64,000 nucleotides of DNA from Nicotiana tabacum (lineage: Eukaryota; Streptophyta; Magnoliopsida; Solanales; Solanaceae), in NCBI RefSeq assembly GCF_000715075.1, contig NC_134082.1, positions 213,020,948 to 213,084,947 on the forward strand, written 5' to 3'. The translations under genes and the position numbers were made by a program. Below, piece after piece: positions 10,956 to 21,755 of the stretch (its first letter is position 1; each line of letters begins with the position of its first letter). The notes under the pieces were generated by a model. It saw only the letters and a list, made by a program, of their open reading frames with translations, made no database searches and had not been told where the DNA came from.

Positions 10956-11986
10956 AAAACACTTGTTAACTTGCTCCGACATTAAACGGTTGCATATAGC
11001 GAATTATTGGCCCAAATAATACAATAATTATGTCTCAATCTCAAACTAGTTAGACTGAAAATATAAGGGTTCCCCTCCTCCCCATTTCTGCTATAAGCTA
11101 CTCAACAAGTCAAAAAATTCAGGCTTGACTAATGGATGCTGCGTGTCTTTCTTGATTAATAAATGCCAAGAATAAAAGAACTTAGACTTCAAGCCCATTC
11201 CCCTACGTAAGAAACAGAAACCAGGGACGGTAGGGGACTCTTAGGATAGAACTTGTCAACGCCAAATCTATATCTAGTTAAAGATATCCAATTACATTGA
11301 TTGAAGTGGTCAAAGGGAGGCAAAAACTTACACGCATCGGATGTTTATACCAATTTATGCTAATTTACTATAGTAAGTGCTAAATTAAAGTGAAAATGTA
11401 TATGAATTAATCATGATTTATCAATGATTATGATTGTAAAAACATATATCATATATTTATTGGATTAATGTAAACACCAGGTATGAATAAGTTTTATGGT
11501 GCTTCAACCTTAGATCCTATGTCTAAGCAAGCACTATACATAAGCAAGCAGTCCAATTGTCCAAATGCAGAAAGAAATCAGGGGACAACAACATGCTCTG
11601 TATATTTTGTACATCAAGTTCCAAATGCCAATGCGATCCGTTTGGATGGATACATTTGGATTTTAAAGGGAATTCAAAATTTGAACGATTCAAATTATAG
11701 ACACGGGTTTTAATGAGTCCATTACTCAAATGATCACTCAACTATCCTATAAAAGGAGAGGACAAAAGAAAAAAACTGCATTCACATAAGAGTTCATGCA
11801 GCAAAATATCTCAAATTTACTGTGGTTTAAAGCCTAAACTTTTACAACAATTCTGACCCCTACTTCCTTCTTCTTCTTCTTCTTCTTGTTTCACCCCATA
11901 ATATGATGTCCTTCTGCGGAAGTCTATATAACCGGTGCTGAATGACTTGAAGAGTGAAGGAAGAGACGAAGAGTTATTGAAAAGAT
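10956..11986. other. Intergenic, nothing recognised
   Basis: AT-rich single-copy-looking DNA. Apart from a short TTC run near 11868-11888 and a few unsupported small ORFs, I see no gene, RNA gene or repeat structure. Confidence 0.5.
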
Positions 11987-12340
11987 AGTAATAGTGTTGT
12001 CTAAATTCTCAAACAGATGGACCAGAATTTTATCTCATATGCATAGTCTGCAATTATTATTCATAACTAACCTTCCTATAATCAAAGTAAAATTGATGCC
12101 TTAACTCGAAAATGTCCCAACATGTATGCTTTTAATATTAAAATCCTTTATATCAGGATATTTTCCCCCCTCTCTTTCTGCCCCTTCTTAAACCTAGCAG
12201 GGACTAGGCCAGTGAGCAACGCTACATCGGCGCCGCTCCTTTTTCCGGCTTCAACCCCAACCCCCTTCTCTGTGCTTCCCATTCTCCTTTATACTTTATT
12301 TTCGTTGCCCTTCTCCTTTTCTCGGCGTCGCTTCACTGTT

Positions 12341-12665
12341 ACAGGGTTCGTCATTGTTTTTCGGTGAGTCGGGCCAGCAGCAGATCTGTGTGTCACTGGT
12401 GGTGATGGTGACAGTCCAGCATTTGTCTCTTTTTCTCGGTTCCGTTGTGTGTTTGTGTGTTTTCCAGGTTGCACTTTGTTGGACGTCGGGGTTCGTGTGT
12501 TTTACAGGGTCCGTCATTGTTTTCCGGCGAGTCGTTCCAGCAGCAGATCTGGTGTACGAGTAAACCAGTAGATCGGTTCTGTTGGGAGGTGTACGAGCAA
12601 ACACAACAGAGCAGGCAGGTTGGTTGGTAGTCCCAAGGGCTGGACGTCGGGTCCCACAGCATCGG
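12341..12665 (+). repeat. Tandem pair of ~162-bp units in the LINE 5' UTR
   Basis: ACAGGGTTCGTCATTG (12341) recurs as ACAGGGTCCGTCATTG (12504), each followed by a CAGCAGCAGATCTG core. GGACGTCGGG recurs at 12481 and 12642. Repeated 5' UTR units are a common LINE promoter arrangement; promoter activity here is inference. Confidence 0.7.
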
Positions 12666-12977
12666 GAGTATAGCAAGTTGAAAGTTCAGGTTCTATCCGC
12701 GGGAATTGGTACCTCCCGTCACCTATTTGCTTAAGTTGATCTGTTGCTGTAGTAGTTTAGGATATTTGTCACCTTCTAGTTTATACCTATGCTTGTTTGT
12801 AGTTGTATTTTTGTCTAGACCACCGTAGGAATAGCGGTTGTAGTTTATAATGGCAGAGTAGGGTCATGTCCTCGGGGTGGCCGGGATGGGCAGGTGGTAG
12901 GGCGGGGGGTAGGGCACGAGTCATGGGGTAGGACGGGGCCCATAGGGGGTAAAGGCAACAAGGGAGCCTGTAGGTTA

Positions 12978-15827
12978 ATGATTGGATCGTGGAATATAGG
13001 GACGTTAACAGATAAGTCTATAGAGCTAGCGAAGCTTCTCTAGAAGAGGAAGGTCAATATAGCTTATGTTCAGGAGACCAGGTGGGTAGGATCAAAGGCG
13101 AGGAATATAGACGGGTTTAAATTGTGGTACTCCGGACGCGTGAAGGGCAAGAATGGAGTGGGTATTTTGGTGGACAGAGAGCTCAGGGAGTCAGTGGTTG
13201 AGGTTAGGCGGGTGAATGACAGATTGATGGCGATTAAGTTAGTAGTTAGAGGGAGCACTCTGAATGCCGTTAGCGCGTACACGCCGCAAGCGGGCTTGGG
13301 CGAGGAGGTTAAGAGGCGCTTCTGGGAGGGGTTAGATGAGGTGGTGCGGGGTATTCCATCAACGGAGAAGTTATTTATATGAGGGGATTTCAATGGTCAT
13401 ATTGGGTTGTCGGCTGGGGGTTATGGCGAGGTGCACGGTGGCTTCGGCTTTGGGGATAGGAACGTAGGTGGTACTTCTCTATTGGATTTCGCTAGGGCTT
13501 TTGAGTTGGTGATTGCGAACTCTAGTTTCCCGAAGAGGGAGGAGCATTTGGTTACCTTCCGGAGTATGGTGGCAAAGACCCATATTGATTATATCCTCCT
13601 CAGGAGGTGTGATAGTGGGGTATGCGAGGATTGTAAGGTGATCCCGAGTAAGACCCTCGCGACTCAACATAGGCTCCTGGTGATGGATGTTGGTATCATG
13701 ATAAAGAAGAAAAAGAGGTTTGTACGGGGTCAACCGAGGATCAGGTGGGGTGCTTTGGCTAAGGATAATGCGCATGAGTTGGAGGGGCGGTTGTTGGCTA
13801 TGGGTAACTGAAAGAGTAGTAGGGATGCTAGCGCTATGTGGACGGCGACGGCGAACTGTATTAGGGAGGCGGCAAGAGAGGTGTTAGGGGTATCGAAGGG
13901 CTACTATGGCGGGCATCGAGGCGACTGGTGGTGGAATGATGTGGTCCAACATAAAGTGGAAGCAAAAAAACTGGCGTACCTTGCGTTAGTGGAGAGTACC
14001 GATGAGGAGCGGAGGAGAACAAACAGAGTGAGGTATAAGGAAGCTAGGAAAGAGGCAAAATTAGCGGTCACAGATGCTAAGACTGTTGCATTTGATCGTT
14101 TGTATGAGGAACTGAGGGGCAAAGGTGGGGACAAGAAGCTATTTTCGCTGGCTAAAGCGAGAGAGAGGAAGGCTCGTGACCTGGATCAAGTGAGGTGCAT
14201 CAAAGACGAGGAAGGCAGAGTATTGACGGAAGACTCCCAGATTAAGCATAGATGGCAGACGTACATTCATAAACTTTTGAATGAAGAGGGGAGCAGTAGC
14301 ATCGTGCTAGGGGAGTTGGGACACTCCGAGAGTCACCATGACTTTGGATACTGTAGGCATATCAAGGTTGAGAAGGTAGTGAAAGCTATGGGTAAGATGA
14401 GTCGGGGCAAAGCAACAGGACCAGACGAGATTCCAGTAGAATTTTGGAGGTATGTGGGTAGAGCGGGCTTAGAATGGCTGACTGGGTTGTTTAATGTTAT
14501 TTTTAAGACGAAAAGGATGCCAGATGAGTGGAGATGTAGTTTGATGATTCCGTTGTTTAAGAACAAAGGTGATATCCAGAATTGTAACAATCATAGGGGC
14601 ATCAAGTTGTTAAGTCATACCATCAAAGTTTGGGAGAGGGTGGTGGAAGAGAGGGTGAGGAGGGCGGTATCTATTTCTGAAAATCAGTTCGGATTCATGC
14701 CGGGACGTTCTACTACTGAAGCTATCCACCTGATAAGGAGGTTGGTGGAACAATATAGGAAGAGGAAAAGGGATTTGCACATGGTGTTTATTGACCTAGA
14801 AAAGGCGTATGACAGGATCCCTGGGGACGTACTTTAGCGATGCCTGGAAGTGAAAGGGGTGTCGGTAGCATACATTGAATCGATAAAGGATATGTATGAT
14901 AGAGCTAAGACTTAGGTCAAGACTGCGGGAGGTGACACCGAGCTTTTTCCGGTAATTATGGGGTTGCACCAAGGATCTGCGCTTAGCCCTTTCTTATTTG
15001 CTCTAACGATGGATGCCTTGACACACCATATTCAAGGGGAGGTGCCATGGTGTATGTTGTTCGCTGATGATACAGTTTTGATCGATGAGTCGCATAGCGG
15101 TGTTAGTGAGAGATTGAAGGTGTGGATGCAGGCTCTGGAGTCCAAAGGTTTCAAGTTGAGTAGGACCAAGACGGAATATCTGGAGTGTAAGTTTAGTGGT
15201 GTGTCGGGGGAAGCGGACGGGGTGGTGAGGCTCGACTCACAAGTCATCCCCAAGAGAGAAAGTTTCAAGTACCTAGGGTCTATTATCTAGAGAGATGGGG
15301 AGATCGACGGGGATGTCACGCACCGCATTAGGGTGGGGTGGATGAAATGGCGGTTAGCATCTGGAGTCCTGTGTGACAAGAGGGTACCATTAAAACTCAA
15401 AGGTAAGTTCTACAGAGCAGTGGTTAGGCTGGTTATGTTATATGGGGCTGAGTGTTGGCCAGTTAAGAATTCACATATCCAGAAGATGAAAGTAGCCGAG
15501 ATGAGGATGTTGAGATGGTTGTGCGGGCATACTAAACTGGATAAGATAAGGAATGAAGTTATAAGGAAGAAGCTGGGCGTTGCTCCCATGGACGGCAAGA
15601 TGCGGGAAGTGAGGCTTAGGTGGTTTGGACACGTGCAGAGGAGAACCATAGATTCCCCGGTTAGGATGTGCGAGTGGTTAGTTTTGGCAGGTACGAGAAG
15701 AGGTAGAGGGCGGCCTAAGAAGAATTGGGGCGAGGTGATCAGGCAAGACATGGCGCGACTCGAGATTTCCGAGGACATGGCTCTTGATAAGAAAGCGTGG
15801 AGGTCGAGCATTAGGGTTGTAGGCTAG
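12978..15827 (+). pseudogene. RTE LINE endonuclease-reverse transcriptase, six stops, no frameshift
   Basis: One reading frame runs from ATG at 12978 to TAG at 15825 (about 950 codons). It begins with an EEP-type (AP-like) endonuclease region, with QETRW near residue 35 and GDFNGH near residue 136. The RT region follows: [38 protein letters not shown] and the catalytic FADD box near 15060. The C-terminus has a W/C-rich region ([11 protein letters not shown]) usual for the clade. In-frame stops fall at 13041, 13380, 13809, 14835, 14913 and 15288. The frame is never shifted. It would not make a working enzyme. Confidence 0.88.
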
Positions 15828-16169
15828 GGGGTAGTTCATAGTTTTTCCCTCTTTGTACCGGGTAGTCTGATAGAGTTTTGCCTATGTCTGGTAGCAGTAT
15901 ATGTTATGTTCACACCATTTTGTTATTTTGCATATGATTATATTATTGCACTCTCTTTCACTTATTTGGTCTATTTTAAGATATTATTATCACTTCTCTT
16001 GCTTCTTTTGTTGTTACCTATCTCTTCTTTCGTTTCTTTTCTAAAATTATTATCTCTTATGTTGAGCCGAGGATCTCTCGGAAACAGCCTCTCTACCCTT
16101 CCGGGGTAGGGGTAAGGTCTGCGTACATCCTACCCTCCCCAGACCCTACTAGTGGGATTTTACAGGGTA

Positions 16170-16202
<33 letters not shown>

Positions 16203-16224
16203 AGTAATAGTAATAATGTTGTCT

Positions 16225-16675
16225 CTTGCCTTCATTCATCTTTCCATCTGGGATTTATGCTAATCCACATCGGGCAAGGTTTGTATTTGGATATGAAAAA
16301 GTGAGATTGTGAATGCATTAGTGGTGTTCTGTTTATATAGTAGTATTCTGTTCATATAGTGGTATTAAATGTAAGGGTGAAGACACCTTTCAAATTCTGG
16401 AATGAAGTGACGATTGAAGTTGTAACTGAAAGAATTTGGAGAAATTGTATTTGCGTAATTGTGTAACTGATAGAATTTAGGGGAAAAGATTTTACTCTAA
16501 AAGGTGTGAATGTAAATTAAATTCTGTAACTTAAACTTTCTGCCTAGCCTTTAAATACTTACAGGTAATTAAATAGAAAAAGGGAAAAAAAGGAAAAATA
16601 TTGTGAAAATCTGAGAAAATAGATAAATAAGAATGTTGGCTTAGGAGAGGTGTCACCTCACTTTTTGTATTCCAA

Positions 16676-16677
<2 letters not shown>
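16225..16677. other. Intergenic, nothing recognised
   Basis: AT-rich spacer between the LINE and the AT microsatellite. No ORF, inverted repeat or known repeat end was identified. Confidence 0.5.

Positions 16678-16756
<79 letters not shown>
16678..16756. repeat. (AT)n microsatellite
   Basis: About 39 uninterrupted AT dinucleotides. The ORF reading through it (YIYIYI...) is meaningless. Confidence 0.98.
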
Positions 16757-16758
<2 letters not shown>

Positions 16759-17716
16759 ATTATCTCCTAAAGTCACTTTTCTTTCGTTTGTCACAACAAA
16801 GTCACTGAACTATGCCTATTGCACTCAGAAGGTCACTCAACTAGATTTTTCAAATTTTGGATTATCAAATACCTATTTTACCCTCTAAATTATAGACATT
16901 TATCTTCTTTTTATTTTTTTAAACTTTTTAATATTACGACTTTCCCTTTTAAATTTACATTATGGACTTACCTATACAATAAATAAATATTATTTATAAA
17001 TTAAAAAAAGTATTTAAGCATATATAATGCTGGATTAAAAAAATAATGAGCATAGTAAAAAAAATAATTAGAATAATTTGTTAGTAATAATAATTTTAGT
17101 ATTAACAACAAAAATTTAAAAATTTATTTAGACAATTTAGAATGAAATAAAATAAAGGTTGTAAAATATATATTCCATGCACGTAATATAAAAATAATTA
17201 TTTAAATAAAGGTATTTTTATAATATACATTATATATTTTGAAAATTATTCTCAATTATATTATATATATTCCATGCACGACTTAACATAGCATATCTTA
17301 CCTATACAGATAGTTTCTCTATTTTTCGGTGACATAACTTTGTGTCGTTGGAAAGTTAGAAGAAACATAATAATATATTTGAACATAATTTTCAAGAATA
17401 TATAATTTATACTATAAAAATATCTTTATTTAAATAATTATTTTTATATTACGTGTATGAAATATATATTTTACAATCTTTATTTTCTTTCATTTTGAAT
17501 TGTGTAAATAAATTTTTGAATTTTTATCGTTAATATTAAAAAGTTTTAAAAAAATAAAAAAGAAGGTAAATGTTTATAATTTAGAGGGTAAAAATAAGTA
17601 TTTGGCAATTGAAAATTTGCAAAATCTAGTTGAGTGACCTTCTGAATGCAATAGACATAGTTCAGTGACTATGTTGTTACAAACGAAAGAAAAGTGACTT
17701 TAGGAGATAATTTGAG
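16757..17716. mobile_element. ~960-bp foldback element with very long arms
   Basis: The left arm starts GGATTATCTCCTAAAGTCAC and the right arm is its near-perfect complement, ending GTGACTTTAGGAGATAATTT. Complementarity continues inward, with small insertions, almost to the centre near 17290-17330. Most of the element is therefore one long hairpin, with arms of several hundred bases. Non-coding. Confidence 0.8.
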
Positions 17717-17805
17717 ATAGTTGAGTGACCATTTAAGTAGTTGACTCGGGTTTCAACTTATTTAGGGTCATTTGAAATGAATCCAACATAATAAGATATG
17801 AATAC

Positions 17806-18298
17806 TATTAGGTGTTTGCCTTAATTTTCTTACCATAGTTGGTTTTCCTGTTTGTTGAAGGAAATGGCAACATGTTTACCTTAATTGGGTTTTCCTTCTT
17901 GTAGAAGGAAATTATAAATCTTCCATGTTTGGCTAGTCCTTTTTCTTGTAAGAAAAGGTTTGGAATTCTATAAATTGAAGATCCGTCTTTTTCATTCAGT
18001 AGCATCCACAATGTAGCCATATGGAGTTTGAGAGTCGTATTTAGGGGGAGAACTTTACGGGACAAGTGTTAGTATGTCACTTGTGTTTGCCTCTTCGTGA
18101 GGTTGTTTTCTCGATATTTTGTATTCTCTTTTTATATAGTGGATTGCTCATCTCCACCGTGGACGTAGGTCAGTTGACCGAAGCACGTTAAATGTTTGTG
18201 TCTCTCTTGGCAGATTTCTCTTTTGTTATAGGACTTATCGTCGTTCAAGGTTTGTTTTGCTATCTTTCGCATGACACCTGATTTTTTCGGTCCTAACA
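17806..18298 (+). repeat. 5' LTR of the miniature element
   Basis: 493 bp, colinear with LTR2. It contains TATATAG about 330 bp in as a possible TATA, and CTCTTCGTGAGG shared by both LTRs. By eye two dozen or more differences separate the two LTRs, so the insertion is not recent. Confidence 0.9.
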
Positions 18299-18300
18299 AG

Positions 18301-18312
18301 TGGTATCAGGGT
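18301..18312 (+). other. Primer-binding site of the miniature element
   Basis: TGGTATCAGGGT, two bases after LTR1, matches the start of the plant initiator tRNA-Met complement (TGGTATCAGAGC) at 10 of 12 positions. Confidence 0.75.
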
Positions 18313-18524
18313 GAGGTTCAAGACAAGTTCATCTTGGCGGGTTCAGTTCTAGCCGCATCATATTTGACGATAATCGTGATATTTGTCTGAGAAATTTGAC
18401 CGGTGTGCTACGCACGCTCAGACAAACATCATGGTGGAGATTTAGAGATGCGACATGTTGAAGGCTATGTGAAGAAGGTGGATCAAGTTTATTTTGTTAG
18501 AAAATTCAGGCCAAGGGGGAGAAT

Positions 18525-19016
18525 TGTTAGGTGTTTGCCATAATTTTTTTACCATAGTTGGTTTTCCTGTTTGTTGAAGGAAAGAGCAACATGTTTACCT
18601 TAATTAGATTTTCCTTCTTGTAGAAAGAAATTACAAATCTCCCATATTTGGCTAGTCCTTTTTCCTGTAGGAAAAGGTTTGGAGTTCAATAAATTGAAGA
18701 TCCATCCTTCTCATTCAGTAGCATCCACAATGTAGCCATATGGGGTTTGAGAGTCGTATTTAGGGGAGAACTTTACGGGACAAGTGTTAGTGTGTCACTT
18801 GTGTTTGCCTCTTCGTGAGGTTGTTCTCTCGATATTTTGTATTCTCTTTTTATATAGTGGATTGCTCATCTCCACTGTGGACGTAGGTCAGTTGACCGAA
18901 CCACGTTAAATATTTGTGTCTCTTTTGGTAGATTTCTCTTTTGTTATCAGACTTATCGTCGTTCAAGGTTTGCTTTGCTATCTTTCTCATGACACCTGAT
19001 TTTTTCGGTCCTAACA
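18525..19016 (+). repeat. 3' LTR of the miniature element
   Basis: 492 bp, TGTTAG...CTAACA, preceded directly by the purine tract GGGGGAGAAT and followed by the AATAC target duplication. Confidence 0.9.
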
Positions 19017-19061
19017 AATACATGCCGGTGCAATGCAGAAATTCCTTGACCACATGTTCAA

Positions 19062-19062
19062 G

Positions 19063-19114
<52 letters not shown>

Positions 19115-19132
19115 GTGTGTGTGTGTGTGTGT
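19062..19132. repeat. (TA)n(TG)n compound microsatellite
   Basis: TA repeats up to about 19111, then TG repeats to 19132. Overlapping YIYIYI-type ORFs on both strands are artefacts. Confidence 0.95.
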
Positions 19133-19675
19133 AGAAAAATGCCGTTATATTTATATACGCATTATAAATTTTTATAAATAAGTTCAACTGACCACCCGTG
19201 ACTACGCCACTGAATACAACATACATTCTCCATTTGCGTAAGTGCGTGGGTTTTCATTTATTTACTTGTCCGCCGTTAACGTGCATTTTTATGACTTGTT
19301 GATTCTTAAGTTCAATTATGTAATTATAGGTGTAAACACACGTACAGATAAAAATATCTGTTATGTCCATCAAATAACATATTTTTTGAGATTTTACACG
19401 AATAGTCATTTGAATTCACTATTTACTTTTCTTAGTTAGTATATATAAATTATACATTGAGTATACACAGTTACACATATTATATATACATTATACATAT
19501 ACTTCATTTTATTAGTTTAAGTGGTCGGTAGGTGGTTATTTGTCATCTTTATACAAGTAGTCGGCTGAATTTACTGTTTACTTTCATAGCCGATATTCAT
19601 AGATTATACACTGGTTATACACAATTATACGCATATATAAGTAAGTGAAAAGAAGTGGGGAAAAAAAGCACAATT

Positions 19676-20552
19676 TAGGGGTGAGCATTCGGCTGTTCAG
19701 ATTAAATATGAAAATTTCGGTTTGGATTTTCGGTTTTCGGATTGAAGAAATGATAATCCAAATCCAATCCAATTAAGCTCGGATTGGATCGGATTTTATA
19801 AGTTCGATTTTGGATTAATCGGTTTGTATATTTTGGATTTTTGATTTTGAGCTTATAAGTTAAGATGTTTCTTCTTTTTACAAAAAGGAATATCCAAATG
19901 AACTACTCATGTTAAATTGCCTCAAAAGTTCCCCATTCTTATCTCAATCATTCAAATAAAATATTCAAGTAATGAAATTATTATCAAGGATATGCAACAT
20001 AGTCGTTACACATTGTGTCTTTATTTTTTTCTCTTTTGTTATTGTTATTATTGGTTGCTCCCTGTTTAGCCTTCCTTAAGCCGATGGTCTATCGGAAACA
20101 ACCTCTCTACCTTCACAAGGTAGGGGTAAGGTCTGTATACACACTATCCTCCCCAGACCTCACTTACGGGATTACACTGGGTTTGTTGTTGTTGTTGTTG
20201 CAATAGAGACATTAATACAACTGATAAGAAGTAGCTATAATAAAACCATATCCAAATAGAAAGTATTATAACAGTAACTTAGTAATTAATATTGAATATA
20301 TGAGATAATATCTAATGGGTAGGGCGTTGAACTTATTACTACTGGCATATGAATAATGAACTAAATATAAAGTATAAAAATTAAATTTTCGGATATCTAA
20401 AATTTCGAAGAATAAAATCCATTATCCAATTTGAAATCCAAAAATTTTAAAAATCAGATAAAAAGTCCACTCCGTAATTCGAAAATCCAAACTAAAAATC
20501 CAAAAAAATTAGATTTGGATTTGGATTTCAGCCCAAACTATGCCCACCCCCA
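19676..20552. mobile_element. hAT-type non-autonomous element with 8-bp target duplication
   Basis: Ends TAGGGGTGAGCATTCGG and (right) CTATGCCCACCCCCA are the classic inverted hAT-MITE termini. The perfect 8-bp direct repeat GCACAATT flanks it (19668-19675, 20553-20560). The interior is rich in GGATTTTGG/CCAAAATCC blocks and encodes nothing. It is itself interrupted by an RTE tail at about 20020-20201. Confidence 0.85.
20020..20201 (+). mobile_element. RTE/TS tail fragment inside the hAT element
   Basis: Reads the LINE 3' module (AAGCCGATGGTCTATCGGAA, GTAAGGTCTGTATACACACT) and ends with TTG repeats at about 20183-20200. Its left limit is uncertain. Confidence 0.7.
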
Positions 20553-20560
20553 GCACAATT

Positions 20561-21382
20561 GAACCTAATGAGTACACAACAAGTCAACAATAAAAAAGTA
20601 TAACAAAACTTTTGTGTCAATTAGCACCCCCCCCCCCCATTTAGTCATTTCATTACAAACGACTAATACAATTGGAAAATTTTAACATATAAAAAAATTC
20701 TCTCTCTCGTGCTACATAATTCAGCCACCTGCTTCATTTTCCTTTTTTACCACTTTTTATTTTTAATTGACCCTAAACATATATGTAGATATGAATACTG
20801 AACATGCATTTAGTTTAATTTCTTTGTTGCAAGAATTTCTCCAAATACATAGAAGAAAATTCAAACGGTGTGAAATGCTTAAACTAACTTTCTTTATAGA
20901 GCCACAGATTAATTGATACTTTTCCTAATCTATATTAATGATCAATAAACAAAAATATAGCATTTGTACATCAAAAAATCTATTCATTTTTCTTTTCTTT
21001 CTTAGTGATCATATCTTATCAATCACTTATAATAACTGATTAAATAATTGCTTTTCATTACGTCTCTGAAAATGAAGCGAGAATGTATACTATTAACCAT
21101 GATCAAGTCATTAAAGTCAATATACATAATACATATCATGCATCTATTGATTTAGTGTAAACGATAAGTTTTTATCTTTCATGTCGACCGATGTGGGTCT
21201 CTTTCGTTGAAATCGATGGAACACGCATTAATTATTAAAGTTAAAAAAAAAAAGGAACATTTTTTATGCAATTGCAAAGTCTAACTTACGTTGATAAGTT
21301 GAAAGAAGCCTAAGCAAGACAATTTTTAAATTTAAAAAACAAAACAAAAAAGGAGATTCCAATTTGGATAAAATAGAATGAC
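20561..21382. other. Intergenic, nothing recognised
   Basis: AT-rich, with a C10-11 run near 20628-20638. No gene or repeat ends seen. The last part (from about 21283, CTTACGTTGATAAG) resembles the region upstream of LHT-a near 2930 (CTTACGTTGATTAG) and may mark the edge of the duplicated unit. Confidence 0.45.
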
Positions 21383-21604
21383 ATATTAAGTAACACTGCA
21401 ATTTCAACGAAGATTCTAATATGTATTTATACTAAATAAAATAACATATTAAGTAGCTTTGCGTTCATATTCTTTCTAATTTGGAAAACAATTACTAATG
21501 AAATGATCAATAAACAGTTGGAAATGAGTGTGTCAGGCATTGAATGATATCTATATTTGTCTGTATTGGTAATAAATTTTTCATTGCTGTAAAAGATTAC
21601 AAAG
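21383..21604 (+). promoter_or_regulatory. Conserved upstream block of LHT-b
   Basis: Contains ATATTAAGTAACACTGCAAT (21383) and CATTGCTGTAAAAGATTAC (21582), the same two motifs as upstream of LHT-a and LHT-c. In this copy they lie about 150 bp from the ATG with no repeat between, so this is likely the ancestral spacing. A TATA-like TATAAAAAA follows at 21690. Confidence 0.5.
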
Positions 21605-21689
21605 GCAATCAACAGAGAAACATATAAGGAAAAACTTTAAAGAAAATATTTTCTTAAATGCATTTTCTACAACAGTAAACCGAAGGCAA

Positions 21690-21698
21690 TATAAAAAA
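21690..21698 (+). promoter_or_regulatory. Possible TATA box of LHT-b
   Basis: TATAAAAAA, 66 bp before the proposed ATG, in a block (CCGAAGGCAATATAAAAAAG) also found upstream of LHT-a at about 3448-3470. Confidence 0.35.
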
Positions 21699-21755
21699 GA
21701 TAAGCATAATTAGAGAACTGAAGAATCACCTTTCAAGTTCTCATCACACAGCAAT

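Larger units (their letters stand above)
12003..16208 (+). mobile_element. Near-complete RTE-type LINE (non-LTR retrotransposon)
   Basis: A GC-richer, purine-rich block contains a 5' UTR, one endonuclease-reverse transcriptase frame (12978-15827) and a 3' UTR. The 3' UTR ends in the module GGTAAGGTCTGCGTACATCC plus (TTG)n at 16166-16202. Direct repeats AGTAATAGTGTTGTCT (11987-12002) and AGTAATAATGTTGTCT (16209-16224) match at 15 of 16 positions and are taken as the target duplication. If that is wrong, the 5' end may instead be near 12160, where base composition changes. RTE elements copy themselves by target-primed reverse transcription and carry endonuclease plus reverse transcriptase in one protein. 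The same 3' module occurs in several short elements in the window. Confidence 0.8.
17806..19016 (+). mobile_element. Complete miniature LTR retrotransposon (TRIM-like), 1.2 kb
   Basis: LTR1 is 17806-18298 and LTR2 is 18525-19016. LTR2 starts TGTTAG and ends CTAACA (LTR1 begins TATTAG, one change). Perfect 5-bp target duplications AATAC lie at 17801-17805 and 19017-19021. Between the LTRs are only 226 bp: a tRNA-Met-type primer site starting TGGTATCAGG at 18301 and a polypurine tract (AAGGGGGA, about 18513-18520). No protein is encoded, so movement needed enzymes from another element, probably copia-type given primer site and duplication length. The LTRs are longer than typical TRIM LTRs. Confidence 0.93.

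Noticed and set aside
12122..12676. Several ORFs on both strands of the LINE 5' UTR
   Set aside because: They arise from GC-rich, stop-poor repeated UTR sequence. No known domain and no start context.
16531..16794. ORF with YIYIYI run
   Set aside because: It translates the (AT)n microsatellite; not a protein. The same holds for ORFs at 18941-19226.
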